NCBI GenBank assembly: GCA_900318665.1
Contig: ONLQ01000026.1
Span: forward strand, 1 to 61,870
Length of the DNA: 61,870 bases
DNA from: an uncultured Bacteroidales bacterium
Lineage (GTDB): Bacteria > Bacteroidota > Bacteroidia > Bacteroidales > P3
Direction of reading: 5' to 3'
In this document: piece after piece, positions 27,526 through 37,237 of the stretch
Numbering within the stretch: the first letter of the stretch is position 1
Layout of the letters: every line of letters starts with the position of its first letter
Position numbers and translations under genes: made by a program
Notes under the pieces: model-generated
Databases searched by the model: none
Seen by the model: only the letters and a program-made list of their open reading frames with translations
What the model was told of the DNA's origin: nothing

Positions 27526-27799
27526 TAAAACGCTTTTTTTTATTAAAACAAAGCACGTTGCAAGTTATTGCGATGTAGGTCATTATATGTTACAGGTTCT
27601 ACTCAAAGACTAATCAAAGTCTGACCAAGAACTATTGGAGTGGCCTACAACAAGGCAATAAAGAGTGTGGCATTCCGTTATTTACAGCGAAAATATTGGG
27701 ATGGATTCTGGGGAGGAAAGGGACGAGGACGGAGAACCAGAGGAGGGGGGAAAGGATGGGGGGAGGTTGGAGAACCTTGGGTGGGAAAGATGGGACTAT
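27526..27799. other. Gene-free stretch with strongly G-rich plus strand
   Basis: Between the NlpC/P60 stop and the DUF6266-like gene lie 306 bases with no convincing ORF. The first part has a run of eight T residues right after the stop codon, without a good stem, and an AGACT/AGTCT mini hairpin near 27617. From about 27696 the plus strand becomes a purine-rich tract with several runs of three to six G, a pattern able to form G-quadruplexes. No repeat family or attachment site was recognised. Confidence 0.6.
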
Positions 27800-27829
27800 A
27801 ATCAACGATAGATAAATCAACGATAGATA
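27800..27829 (+). repeat. Two tandem copies of a 15-base repeat
   Basis: The unit AATCAACGATAGATA occurs twice head to tail, at 27800-27814 and 27815-27829, both perfect. The second copy ends two bases before the start codon of the DUF6266-like gene, so it covers the ribosome-binding region. Confidence 0.85.
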
Positions 27830-27831
27830 CT

Positions 27832-28542
27832 ATGGCGAAGGTTAATACTACTCTGATTAAGTATTCGGGGAAGGTGGACGAGGTGGTTCACTATACTCGT
27901 TTTGGGCGTAGTTATTCGAGGCGGGTGCCTAAGGAATATAACGACAGGCGGTCGGAGGCGCAACTGAAGCAACGCGCGCTTTTCACGGCGAGGCAGAAGA
28001 CTGCGTCGCTGATGGGGATGATGCTGCAACGCGGACTGACTAAGGAGGCTCATGCGAAGGGTATGACGGAGGCTAACTATTTCTCGCGGCTGAATAAGGA
28101 TTGCTTTGTGTATGAGGAAGGAAGGGTGAGGGTTGACTATGAAAGGCTGGTTGTGGGGACGGGGCCGCTGCCTGTGGTGGTGGTGATGGGGTGCAAGGTG
28201 AAGAAGGGGCTTGTGGAGGTTTCGCTATACCCGAACATGGAGGATTCGAGGGCGAAGGGGAATGACGTGGTGCATATTTATGCTGTGGGGCCGAAGGTGG
28301 GTGTGTGCGAATTGGTGGCGAGCACGGAGCGGAGGACGACGATGGTTTCGTTTGAACTACCTGTAGTTGGTGTGGAGACTAAGGGCAGGAAGGTGTTCTA
28401 TCTGTACGCTATAGTGGAGGCGGCAAGTACCGCGAGGATTAATACGCTTTCGACTGCGGAGAAGGTGGTGGAGTGGCGGCATCGAAATATTAACCGTAGG
28501 GTGTCGCAGTCGGTGTATGTGGGATGCGTGACGGTGAGGTGA
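27832..28542 (+). CDS. DUF6266-like protein, compositionally atypical
   Basis: Protein of 236 residues with a basic N-terminus (INxxxGKVDEVVHYTRFGRSYSRRVPKEYNDRRSEAQLKQRALF) that fits DUF6266, a Bacteroidetes family of unknown function; the middle carries a beta-rich half (VVVGTGPLPVVVVMGCKV). No signal peptide. Codon use differs from neighbours: many AGG, GGG and GTG codons where core genes here use CGC/CGT and GGC, and a strong G excess on the coding strand. The tract extends into the upstream G-rich region. This points to recent transfer or a different mutational history. It sits alone between the wall operon and sprA. Confidence 0.65.
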   Translation: MAKVNTTLIKYSGKVDEVVHYTRFGRSYSRRVPKEYNDRRSEAQLKQRALFTARQKTASLMGMMLQRGLTKEAHAKGMTEANYFSRLNKDCFVYEEGRVRVDYERLVVGTGPLPVVVVMGCKVKKGLVEVSLYPNMEDSRAKGNDVVHIYAVGPKVGVCELVASTERRTTMVSFELPVVGVETKGRKVFYLYAIVEAASTARINTLSTAEKVVEWRHRNINRRVSQSVYVGCVTVR

Positions 28543-28596
28543 GGGAGAGGGTGAAAGAAAGTGGGTGTATCAACAATATAGCACGCAAAAAAACGT

Positions 28597-28604
28597 TATT
28601 TTTG
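28597..28604 (+). promoter_or_regulatory. TAnnTTTG box right at the sprA start
   Basis: TATTTTTG lies five bases before the sprA ATG. If used, transcription would start at or next to the ATG, giving a leaderless or nearly leaderless message. No matching -33 TTTG is visible at the usual distance, so the call is weak. Confidence 0.35.
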
Positions 28605-28608
28605 CGAA

Positions 28609-31600
28609 ATGATTTGTCTGAAGACTGCCCTCTGTGGCAGACGATATATTAACCTGGTCTTTTTGTGTGCCATTGCCATTGTGTTTTTGTCCGTTGGCAA
28701 CGTATTGATGGCACAAAGCGACACTACGTGGCGTCCCAACATCGGCGGCAACTATACACCGTCGGCGCTGTCCTCTACGGTGGAGTATGATGCCGAGCGC
28801 GGAGAGTATCTGCGCATCGACAAATTGGGCGACAAGGAAATAGGCCGCACCTACATGACGTTTCAGGAATATCAAGACTGGCAGATGGACCAGGCCATGA
28901 AGAAATACTGGAACGACAAGTCAAAGAGCAACGACAACTACGAGGGCGACGAGAAAGACGGGTTGCTGAGCAAGATACCGGGGTTCAGCGAGATAAGCAA
29001 AAAGATTGAGGCTCTGCTGGGTAAGCCCGAAATCAGCATCAACCCCACGGGTAGCGCGGAACTGACGTTCCAGGTGGTGAATAACTACAGGAACGACCCT
29101 GCCCTTGACGTGAACCGTCGCAGCGTGACGAATTTCGACTTTGACGAGAACATACAGATTGCACTCAATGCTAAAATAGGCGACCTTATCAATTTCGACC
29201 TCAACTGGAACACGCAGGCAACGTTTGACTTTGAGAACAAAATAAAACTGCGCTACGAGGGCAAGGAGGACGACATTCTGCAACTGATAGAGGCTGCCGA
29301 CGTGTCGTTTCCGCTCAATACCTCGCTAATACAGGGCAGCCAGCAACTATTTGGCTTTCACACCAAATTAAAGTTTGGAAAACTGACCATTGACGCCGTG
29401 GTGAGCCAAAAGGAGACCAGCACGGAGAATATGCAGGTGAAAGGCGGCAGCAGTTCGCAGGAGTTTGAGATTAGAGCCGACGAATACGAGGACAACCGCC
29501 ACTATTTCATATCGCAGTATTTCTACAACCACTACAACGACGCCTTGAAAACGCTGCCGATTGTGGCGTCGAACATCAAGATACTGCGCCTTGAGGTGTG
29601 GCGCACCAACGTGGGCGCCGCCGTGACCAACAACCGCAACCTGCTGGCACTTACGGACCTCGGCGAACGTCACCCCTCCAACAGCCGACTGGTAGGACAA
29701 GGCGGCGAGCCTCCTCGCAACAGCAGCAACGACCTGATAGGCGGCTGGATAGACCCCAACGCCATTCGCAGCGTGAACGGCATAACGAACTACATGCAAA
29801 GCCGAGGAATGGTGAGCGGCAGCGACTACGAGAAAATCGAGAGTGCCCGTTTGCTGAACTCCAACGAATACACATACAACAGCCAGTTGGGTTTCATCTC
29901 GCTGACACAGCCATTGAGCAACGACCAAGTGCTGGCCGTTGCTTTTCAGTATCAGATAATTGGAGATACTACCATCTACCAAGTGGGCGAACTGACCACC
30001 GACGGCATCAACGACCCCAACACCCTTATCGTAAAACTCATCAAGAGTACCGCCACCAACACCCACGGGCCGCTTTGGAAACTGATGATGAAAAACGTCT
30101 ATTTCCTGAAAAGCACCCAGATAAGCCGTGACAACTTCCGCCTTAACGTGCTTTATGAGAACTCCGACGGCGGCGTGGGAGTGGGCTTTTTCACCGACGG
30201 ACCCAAGGAGGGCGTGCCTCTGATAGAGGTGTTCGGTCTGGACCGCATGGACGCCTCGCAAAACTACTATTACGCCGACGGAGTGTTCGACTGGTTCGAC
30301 AGCGCGTCGTACCGTGGCGGTATCATCGAGTCGAAAACAGGCCGAATCTTCTTCCCCTACGTCGAACCCTTCGGCAAAGACCTGCGACAAATTCTCGGCG
30401 ACAACGAGGCCGCCAACCGCTATTGTTTCGACTCGCTCTACACCCTTACGCAGAGCCTTGCACGCCAATATGCCGACAAAAACAAATTCTATCTCGAAGG
30501 ATATTTCAGCAGCGCCGTTAGTGGCGAAATTTCGCTGGGCTACAGCGTGACGAAAGGCAGTGTGCGCGTTACGGCAGGCGGCATGCCACTGACGGAGAAT
30601 GTGGACTACACAGTGGACTACACCATGGGTACCGTGCGCATCATCAACGAAAGCATTTTGAGCAGCGGCACGCCTATCAGCGTCAGTTCAGAGAACAACT
30701 CCTTCAGCATGTCAACCAAGCGTATGCTGGGCTTGCACCTCAACTACGAGGTGGAGAAAAACTTCAACATAGGCGCCACGGTGATGAACCTCTACGAGAA
30801 GCCGCTGACCATGAAGAACAACTTTGGCGATGAGCCTACGAGCAACACCATATGGGGCATTGACCTGGGCTACAACCACGAGGTGCCGTTCATCACCAAG
30901 TTGGTGGACATGCTGCCAGGCATCGACACCAAAGCGCCTTCCACGCTGAGCCTCTCTGCCGAGTTTGCGCACCTCATTCCCGGACTTGCCAACACAGGCA
31001 GCGAAGACGGCACCTCGACATACGTTGATGACTTTGAGGGCGCCGAAAGCGGCATAGACCTTAAAGGCGTGGGCTACTGGTTCCTTGCCAGCACGCCGCA
31101 GGACTATCGCTCCACATCGCCAATGTTCAGAGAGACAGCCCCCGGAACGGGTCTGGCCTATGGTTTCAACCGCGCACGTCTGGCATGGTATAGGATTGAC
31201 GACATCTTCTTCAGCAGCAACGCCCCCAAGAACATCAGCGCCGACGACCGTTCGCGACCATACGCGCGCCGCATTGCCGAGCAAGAGGTGTTTCCCAACA
31301 AAGACCTCGCAGCGGGACAGGCCACAAACATCTACGAGATGAACCTGGCATTCTATCCCGAAGAGCGCGGCCCGTATAACTACGACGTCGAAGGCGGACA
31401 GTTCAGCGCCGGCGTGGCTGCCAACGGCCTGCTGCACGACCCCAAGAGCCGCTGGGGCGGTATTATGCGTAAACTCGACTACACCGACTTCGAGACGCAG
31501 AACATCGAGACCATCGAGTTCTGGCTTATGGACCCATTTATTGAGGACCCTGAGCACAGTGGCGGCAAACTCTTCATAAACCTTGGCGATATTAGCGAGG

Positions 31601-34600
31601 ACATTTTGCGCGACGGACGCAAAGGCTTTGAAAACGGACTGCCCACAAGCGGCGAGGTGAGCAACGTGGACACCACCATCTGGGGACGTGTGCCCACAAC
31701 ACAGCCCATTGTGAACGCTTTTGACAACGACGCCTCGGCACGCAAATACCAAGACGTGGGCTACGACGGACTGAGCAGCACACACGACATAACTGACGAG
31801 CAGTCATTCTTTGGCGAATACCTGAACCGCATAGCCTTGCTACACGGCACCAGCAGCGACGCATACCGCATGGCGGCCTCCGACCCCTCGAGCGACGACT
31901 TCCGTTACTTCCGCAGCAGTTACTACGATAACAACGACGTGAAAATCAACGACCGCTACAAATACTACAATAACCCCGAAGGCAACTCGCCCGTGGACGA
32001 GGACAACAACGAGAGTTACACCACGGCGGCCACTACCCTGCCCAACGTGGAGGACATAAACAAGGACAACACGCTGAGCGAGGCCGAAAACTACTACCAG
32101 TATGCCATAGACCTGCGTCCCGAGATGATGCAGATAGGCATGAACCATATCGTTGACATACAGGAGGCTCAAAGCGTACAACTGGCCAACGGCACAACAA
32201 CATCGTGCAAATGGTATCAGTTCCGCATCCCCGTACGCGAGTTTGACGAAAAGATTGGCGACATCAACGGCTTCCAGTCCATACGTTTCATGCGTCTGTT
32301 CATGAACGGTTTTGAAAAGCCCATAATACTGCGTTTCGCTACAATGGAACTTGTCTATTCCACATGGCGCAAATACAGCGAAAGCCTGCTCCAGCCTGGC
32401 GACTACGCCACCGGAACCACCGACAATACCGAGTTCAGCATCTCGACGGTGAACATTGAGGAGAACGGCAACCGCAGCCCTGTGCCATACGTTCTGCCTC
32501 CGGGAATTGCGCGCGAGGAATGGTACAGCAGCGGAGCCTCGTACACCCAACTCAACGAGCAGGCCCTGTCGCTCGACATTACTAACCTCACACAGGGCGA
32601 CTCGCGAGCCATATACCGCAACAGCACCTACGACCTGCGCTACTACGGCAAACTGAAAATGTTTGTTCATGCCGAGAAGAAACAGGCCTCGTCAAACCTC
32701 AACGACGGCGACCTGACGCTCTTTGTGCGACTGGGTAGCGACTACACCAACAACTATTACGAATACGAACTGCCGTTGCAACTGACGCCTTGGTACACCA
32801 GCAGCGACTATGCCGACCAGGTGTGGCCCAAAGCAAACAACGTGGAGATAGACCTCGAACAATTGGTGAACATCAAGACCAACCGCAACCGCGCCATACG
32901 CCACGGCAACAGCGACTACAGCGCATCGCTGCCCTACACCGAGCAGGTGGGCGACCGCCGCTACAGCGTGGTGGGCAATCCTAACCTGGGCAAGGTGAAG
33001 GTCATCATGATTGGCGTGCGCAACCCAAGGAAAAGCAGCGTGGGTGACGGCAACGACATGCTCCCAAAATCGGTGATTGTGTGGGTGAACGAATTGCGAC
33101 TGGCCGACTTCAACAACCACGGAGGCTGGGCAGCCATGGCCTTGGCCCGCACCAATCTGGCCGACCTCGGCAACCTCTCACTCTATGGAAACTATACGAC
33201 GGCTGGCTTCGGCAACCTTGAAGACAAACTGACGGGGCTTGAACTTGTCAACACCCTCAACCTGCAAACCACCCTCGACCTCGAACTTGGCAAATTCATG
33301 CCAGAAACCTGGGGCGTGCGTATTCCTTTCTATATCGACCACACGCGCCAAATAGGCAGTCCCGAATACAATCCGCTCGACCCCGACGTGAAACTGTCGA
33401 AAGACCTTGACACCTATGCCACCAAAGAGGCACGCGACAGCATAAAAGATGCGGCTCGCGAGCAGAAACGCGCCACCAACATAACCTTGGCCAATGTGAG
33501 AAAGGAACGTGTTGGCGCCTCGGCGCTCGAACCTCACTTCTACGACATAGAGAACTTCTCGCTATCCTACGCCTACAGCGGCGAGCATAACAGCGACGAC
33601 GAAACGGAATATTTCGACAAAATAATGCATCGCGGAGGGCTGACATACGCCTATAGTCCCAAGCAGCCTAAACAACTGAAACCTTTTGAGAAGAGCAAGG
33701 CCTTTGCAGGCAAAAACTGGCGCATTATAAAGGATTTCAACCTCTTTTATCAGCCCAAGAACATCAGTTTCTCGACCGAACTATACAGAAACTATGAGGA
33801 GACTCAACTGCGCAACAAAAGCAAGGCTCTCATAATCCTCAAGCCCACCTATTTCAAGCAGATGACCTGGCAGCGCAACTACGGGCTGCAATACGACCTG
33901 TCGAGGGCTTTCCGCATACAATACAATGCCAACGCCAACGCCCGCATAGACGAGCCCGTGGGCGAGGTGAACGCCCACACGCGCGACTCGATATGGCAGG
34001 GACTGAGGCACGGCGGCACAATGCAGAACTTCTCGCAGACGCTCAACATCAACTGGGATGTGCCTATCAACAAACTGCCGTACCTCGATTTTCTGCGGCT
34101 GCCGCTGGTCTATCGCACCACCTACACGTTCCAAGGCGCATCGCAGGCCATGCTTTCGCAAGGCAACACGCTGAACAGCAGCAGCACCTTCCAAGCCACC
34201 GCGACGGCCACCATGCAGACCATCTATAACCACTTCAAAATTATCAAGAAAGCGCAGGCGTATGATTTTCAGCGCGAAGTGGATAAGATTCGTGGCAAAG
34301 ACAAGAACAAGAGCAAAGTTGACCCGAAACGCAAAGTGCAAGGCAACGTCAAACGTGACAGTCTGAGAGTCAACCAAGATTCAATAGAGATACTTGTATG
34401 GCGTGAAAGATTCAGAGCGGCAGGATACTACACCCTACGTTTCATTACGGGTTTGAAAACACTCACGATGCAATATAGCGTAACCAATGGAAACCGACTG
34501 CCGGGCTTTATGGGGACATCGCGCATAGTGGGTCTTGACCCTGGCAACAGTTGGAACCCTGGCCTTGGCTACATACTCGGCACAAAAACAGATGTAGCGC

Positions 34601-35802
34601 CACGCCTGGCACGAGAAGGATTGCTCTCCACCGACAGCCTATTCAACAGCCCGCACGAAGACACATGGAACCGCACCCTTACGCTACAGGCATCGCTGGA
34701 GCCCATCAAAGACCTTAAAATCGAAGTAAACGCCACACAGAACTACAGCAGCCGCGAGGAATACTACTACAAGCAATTGGCCGCAGGCGGCGTGGTGGAG
34801 GGACCTCTGTCGTATATGATGACGGGAAACTACACCACCACGGTGTGGAGTTTCCGTACCGCCTTTACCAATGCCGACGAACTATACAACAACTTCCTTG
34901 AAAACCGCAGCACTATATCGGCACGTCTGGGAGCCGCCAATCAATCGGACTACAGCAAGCAGATGATTCTCGACACAATGAACGGCCGCTACTATAACGG
35001 AGGCTATAGCGGCAACAGCCAAGACGTGCTGCTAACCTCGTTTCTTGCCACCTACCTCGGCAAAGACCCCGCTTCGTGCAGTTTCTCACCATTCCTCGGA
35101 TTTCCACTGCCCAACTGGTCAGTCAATTATACGGGTCTGAACCGCATAAAGGCTCTGAAGAAATGGTTTACCAACATTTCTTTATCACACAAATACTCGT
35201 CTACCTACACCATTGGCAACTATTATACCGACGCCGCCATAGCAGGCATTGCGGCCTACGACTACGGCACGGAATCGGTAACCACTGCCTCGGGAGACTA
35301 CATACCGCCCGTGAGCATGGACGCTGTTCAGATTGCAGAGCAGTTCAACCCGTTAATCCGCATTTCGATGGCGCTGGTCAACAACCTGCAAATCAACTTC
35401 TCGTTGCAACGCAACCGTCAACTTGCCATGGGCTTTGCCAACAACCAAATCACCGAAACCTCGCGCAATGGTATAACCTTCGGCGCAGGCTATAGGATAA
35501 AAGACGTGGCTTTCAGCATCAAGGCAAGCGGCAAGACCATGAAATTCAAGAGCGACATAGTACTGCAACTCAACGTCACGCACAACAGCAATATGACTAA
35601 CATTCGCAAGATTAATCAGAATATCAACCAAGTATCTTCGGGTAGTTCTGTCTGGATGGCCGAACTGTCAGGCGAATACGCACTGTCAAGCACTCTCACC
35701 GCCCGCGTGTTCTTCCAGACCAATATCAACACCCCGTACATTTCTAACTCCTACCCCAACTCAACCACCAAAGGAGGCCTAACCATAAGGTTTAGTTTCT
35801 AA
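28609..35802 (+). CDS. sprA: SprA/Sov, outer-membrane translocon of type IX secretion
   Basis: Protein of 2397 residues, the typical size of SprA (Sov in Porphyromonas). After a signal peptide (to VLMAQ, about residue 36) it shows the family features: an N-terminal QxYxxWQMDQAMKKYW segment, a NPTGSAELTFQVVNNYRNDPALDVNRR region, many aromatic beta strands, and the C-terminal barrel end TTKGGLTIRFSF with terminal Phe. SprA forms the very large beta-barrel pore through which T9SS cargo crosses the outer membrane. Cargo with type B sorting domains is encoded in this window at 343-7602, so the system is probably used. It starts a run with the TPR, DedA and small membrane genes. Confidence 0.96.
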   Translation: MICLKTALCGRRYINLVFLCAIAIVFLSVGNVLMAQSDTTWRPNIGGNYTPSALSSTVEYDAERGEYLRIDKLGDKEIGRTYMTFQEYQDWQMDQAMKKYWNDKSKSNDNYEGDEKDGLLSKIPGFSEISKKIEALLGKPEISINPTGSAELTFQVVNNYRNDPALDVNRRSVTNFDFDENIQIALNAKIGDLINFDLNWNTQATFDFENKIKLRYEGKEDDILQLIEAADVSFPLNTSLIQGSQQLFGFHTKLKFGKLTIDAVVSQKETSTENMQVKGGSSSQEFEIRADEYEDNRHYFISQYFYNHYNDALKTLPIVASNIKILRLEVWRTNVGAAVTNNRNLLALTDLGERHPSNSRLVGQGGEPPRNSSNDLIGGWIDPNAIRSVNGITNYMQSRGMVSGSDYEKIESARLLNSNEYTYNSQLGFISLTQPLSNDQVLAVAFQYQIIGDTTIYQVGELTTDGINDPNTLIVKLIKSTATNTHGPLWKLMMKNVYFLKSTQISRDNFRLNVLYENSDGGVGVGFFTDGPKEGVPLIEVFGLDRMDASQNYYYADGVFDWFDSASYRGGIIESKTGRIFFPYVEPFGKDLRQILGDNEAANRYCFDSLYTLTQSLARQYADKNKFYLEGYFSSAVSGEISLGYSVTKGSVRVTAGGMPLTENVDYTVDYTMGTVRIINESILSSGTPISVSSENNSFSMSTKRMLGLHLNYEVEKNFNIGATVMNLYEKPLTMKNNFGDEPTSNTIWGIDLGYNHEVPFITKLVDMLPGIDTKAPSTLSLSAEFAHLIPGLANTGSEDGTSTYVDDFEGAESGIDLKGVGYWFLASTPQDYRSTSPMFRETAPGTGLAYGFNRARLAWYRIDDIFFSSNAPKNISADDRSRPYARRIAEQEVFPNKDLAAGQATNIYEMNLAFYPEERGPYNYDVEGGQFSAGVAANGLLHDPKSRWGGIMRKLDYTDFETQNIETIEFWLMDPFIEDPEHSGGKLFINLGDISEDILRDGRKGFENGLPTSGEVSNVDTTIWGRVPTTQPIVNAFDNDASARKYQDVGYDGLSSTHDITDEQSFFGEYLNRIALLHGTSSDAYRMAASDPSSDDFRYFRSSYYDNNDVKINDRYKYYNNPEGNSPVDEDNNESYTTAATTLPNVEDINKDNTLSEAENYYQYAIDLRPEMMQIGMNHIVDIQEAQSVQLANGTTTSCKWYQFRIPVREFDEKIGDINGFQSIRFMRLFMNGFEKPIILRFATMELVYSTWRKYSESLLQPGDYATGTTDNTEFSISTVNIEENGNRSPVPYVLPPGIAREEWYSSGASYTQLNEQALSLDITNLTQGDSRAIYRNSTYDLRYYGKLKMFVHAEKKQASSNLNDGDLTLFVRLGSDYTNNYYEYELPLQLTPWYTSSDYADQVWPKANNVEIDLEQLVNIKTNRNRAIRHGNSDYSASLPYTEQVGDRRYSVVGNPNLGKVKVIMIGVRNPRKSSVGDGNDMLPKSVIVWVNELRLADFNNHGGWAAMALARTNLADLGNLSLYGNYTTAGFGNLEDKLTGLELVNTLNLQTTLDLELGKFMPETWGVRIPFYIDHTRQIGSPEYNPLDPDVKLSKDLDTYATKEARDSIKDAAREQKRATNITLANVRKERVGASALEPHFYDIENFSLSYAYSGEHNSDDETEYFDKIMHRGGLTYAYSPKQPKQLKPFEKSKAFAGKNWRIIKDFNLFYQPKNISFSTELYRNYEETQLRNKSKALIILKPTYFKQMTWQRNYGLQYDLSRAFRIQYNANANARIDEPVGEVNAHTRDSIWQGLRHGGTMQNFSQTLNINWDVPINKLPYLDFLRLPLVYRTTYTFQGASQAMLSQGNTLNSSSTFQATATATMQTIYNHFKIIKKAQAYDFQREVDKIRGKDKNKSKVDPKRKVQGNVKRDSLRVNQDSIEILVWRERFRAAGYYTLRFITGLKTLTMQYSVTNGNRLPGFMGTSRIVGLDPGNSWNPGLGYILGTKTDVAPRLAREGLLSTDSLFNSPHEDTWNRTLTLQASLEPIKDLKIEVNATQNYSSREEYYYKQLAAGGVVEGPLSYMMTGNYTTTVWSFRTAFTNADELYNNFLENRSTISARLGAANQSDYSKQMILDTMNGRYYNGGYSGNSQDVLLTSFLATYLGKDPASCSFSPFLGFPLPNWSVNYTGLNRIKALKKWFTNISLSHKYSSTYTIGNYYTDAAIAGIAAYDYGTESVTTASGDYIPPVSMDAVQIAEQFNPLIRISMALVNNLQINFSLQRNRQLAMGFANNQITETSRNGITFGAGYRIKDVAFSIKASGKTMKFKSDIVLQLNVTHNSNMTNIRKINQNINQVSSGSSVWMAELSGEYALSSTLTARVFFQTNINTPYISNSYPNSTTKGGLTIRFSF

Positions 35803-35828
35803 TAAGATTATTCCGAAATAAAACGCAC

Positions 35829-37200
35829 ATGAGATCCACAACCGACGACCGCTTTAGCAATTACGACGACGATGTAAGAGAGATAGTGCTTGATTTTGAG
35901 ACCTCGCAGCAATCGGGTCTGCGTCGCTACTATGATGCCGACGAAATGGAAATCATCATAGATTTCTATATGGACGTATGCGACATAGACCAAGTGGAAT
36001 ATGCCGTGCGATATGCCGAAAACCTCTTCCCCGAAAGCACTGGAATAAGGGTGCGCCGAGCCATACTATTAATCAACAAAGGGCAACACGACAAGGCTCT
36101 GCCTATAGCACAGGAACTGCACCGAATGGAGCCCGAAAACACCGAGGTGCTTTTTGCCCTCGGCGTGATATACAGCGCGCTTGGACAGCCAATGAAATCC
36201 ATACAATACTATCTCGGCGCCGCCCACGACAAGAACAGCCTTGAGATAATCTACTACAACATAGCCATCGAATACTGCGCCATGAGCCGCTACGAAGAGG
36301 CTATACACTACTACAAAAAGGCAATAAAGCAGAACCCCGAATATATCGACGCACTGCACGCGCTGGCAGACACTTACTACGAAAGCGAACGCACAGCCGA
36401 CAGCGTTCAATATTTCCAACAACTGGCGCAGGACAAACCTTACAACAAAGAGGCATGGCTGCTGCTGGCCGAAGGCTACTACAAACTCTCGCTATACGAA
36501 AAAGCAATAGACGCCGCAGAATATGCCCGCACCATCGACAATAAGTTCACGCCAGCCTACCTAATTATTGCCGACTGCTATCGCGACATGAACCAGCCAG
36601 GCAAAGCGACTTCTACCCTCTTGGAATGCAAGGATTTCTGTGAAAAGCCCGAATGGATTTACTACCTCATTGGCTCTATCTACTTCTATAACACGCCACA
36701 AAACATTCCTACGGCAATAATTTATTATCGCAAAGCGATAGAGATAGACCCGTTCCAATGCGACGCACTACACGACCTTGCACGATGCTACGACGAGATG
36801 CTTGACTACGGCTCTGCAGCGCAATTCATAGACCGCGCCATAGATGCCGCACCGCCTCTGGCCGAATACCATTTTGACGCGGCGCAAATACACATGCACA
36901 ATTTTGACTTTGAAAAAGCCGAGGAGAAGCAAAGACGAATACTGGCTTCTTTACGCTCTCTTCCTTTACGCCAACCAACGCTTCGACGAGGCCATAGACC
37001 TTTTGAACGGCGGCATAGGGACTGCCGACGAACAAGAGCGCTTCGACGCCATAATGGCTGCATGCTATTACCAAATGGGGAAAATCAGCCTTTTCAAAAA
37101 CATTGCGCTAAACTACTATAAAGACGATAACACCTACGACCAACTGTGGATGGACGCGCTGATGCATATCTGCCCAGAGGCTGTGGAGACATTACCCTAA
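35829..37200 (+). pseudogene. TPR-repeat protein gene with a frameshift
   Basis: Frame 1 (35829-37121) encodes tetratricopeptide repeats of the form 'A-L-x-x-A-L-x-Y..Y-x-x-A-I-x-Y-Y-x-K-A-I' up to HNFDFEKAEEK, then turns into Arg-rich nonsense (RILASLRSLPLRQPTLRRG). The sensible continuation, EYWLLYALFLYANQRFDEAIDLLNGG ... QMGKISLFKNIALNYYKDD, is in the +1 frame and ends at 37200. The switch lies at about 36928-36932 where GAGAAGCAAAGAC would read in one frame if one C (36930) were absent. Restored length is about 457 residues. It could be a real one-base insertion, a sequencing error, or a programmed shift; no slippery motif is evident. Cytoplasmic TPR scaffold, no signal peptide. It begins 26 bases after sprA. 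Confidence 0.85.
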
Positions 37201-37237
37201 AAACCTTTTTAATAGAGCACGAACAAATACTTATACG

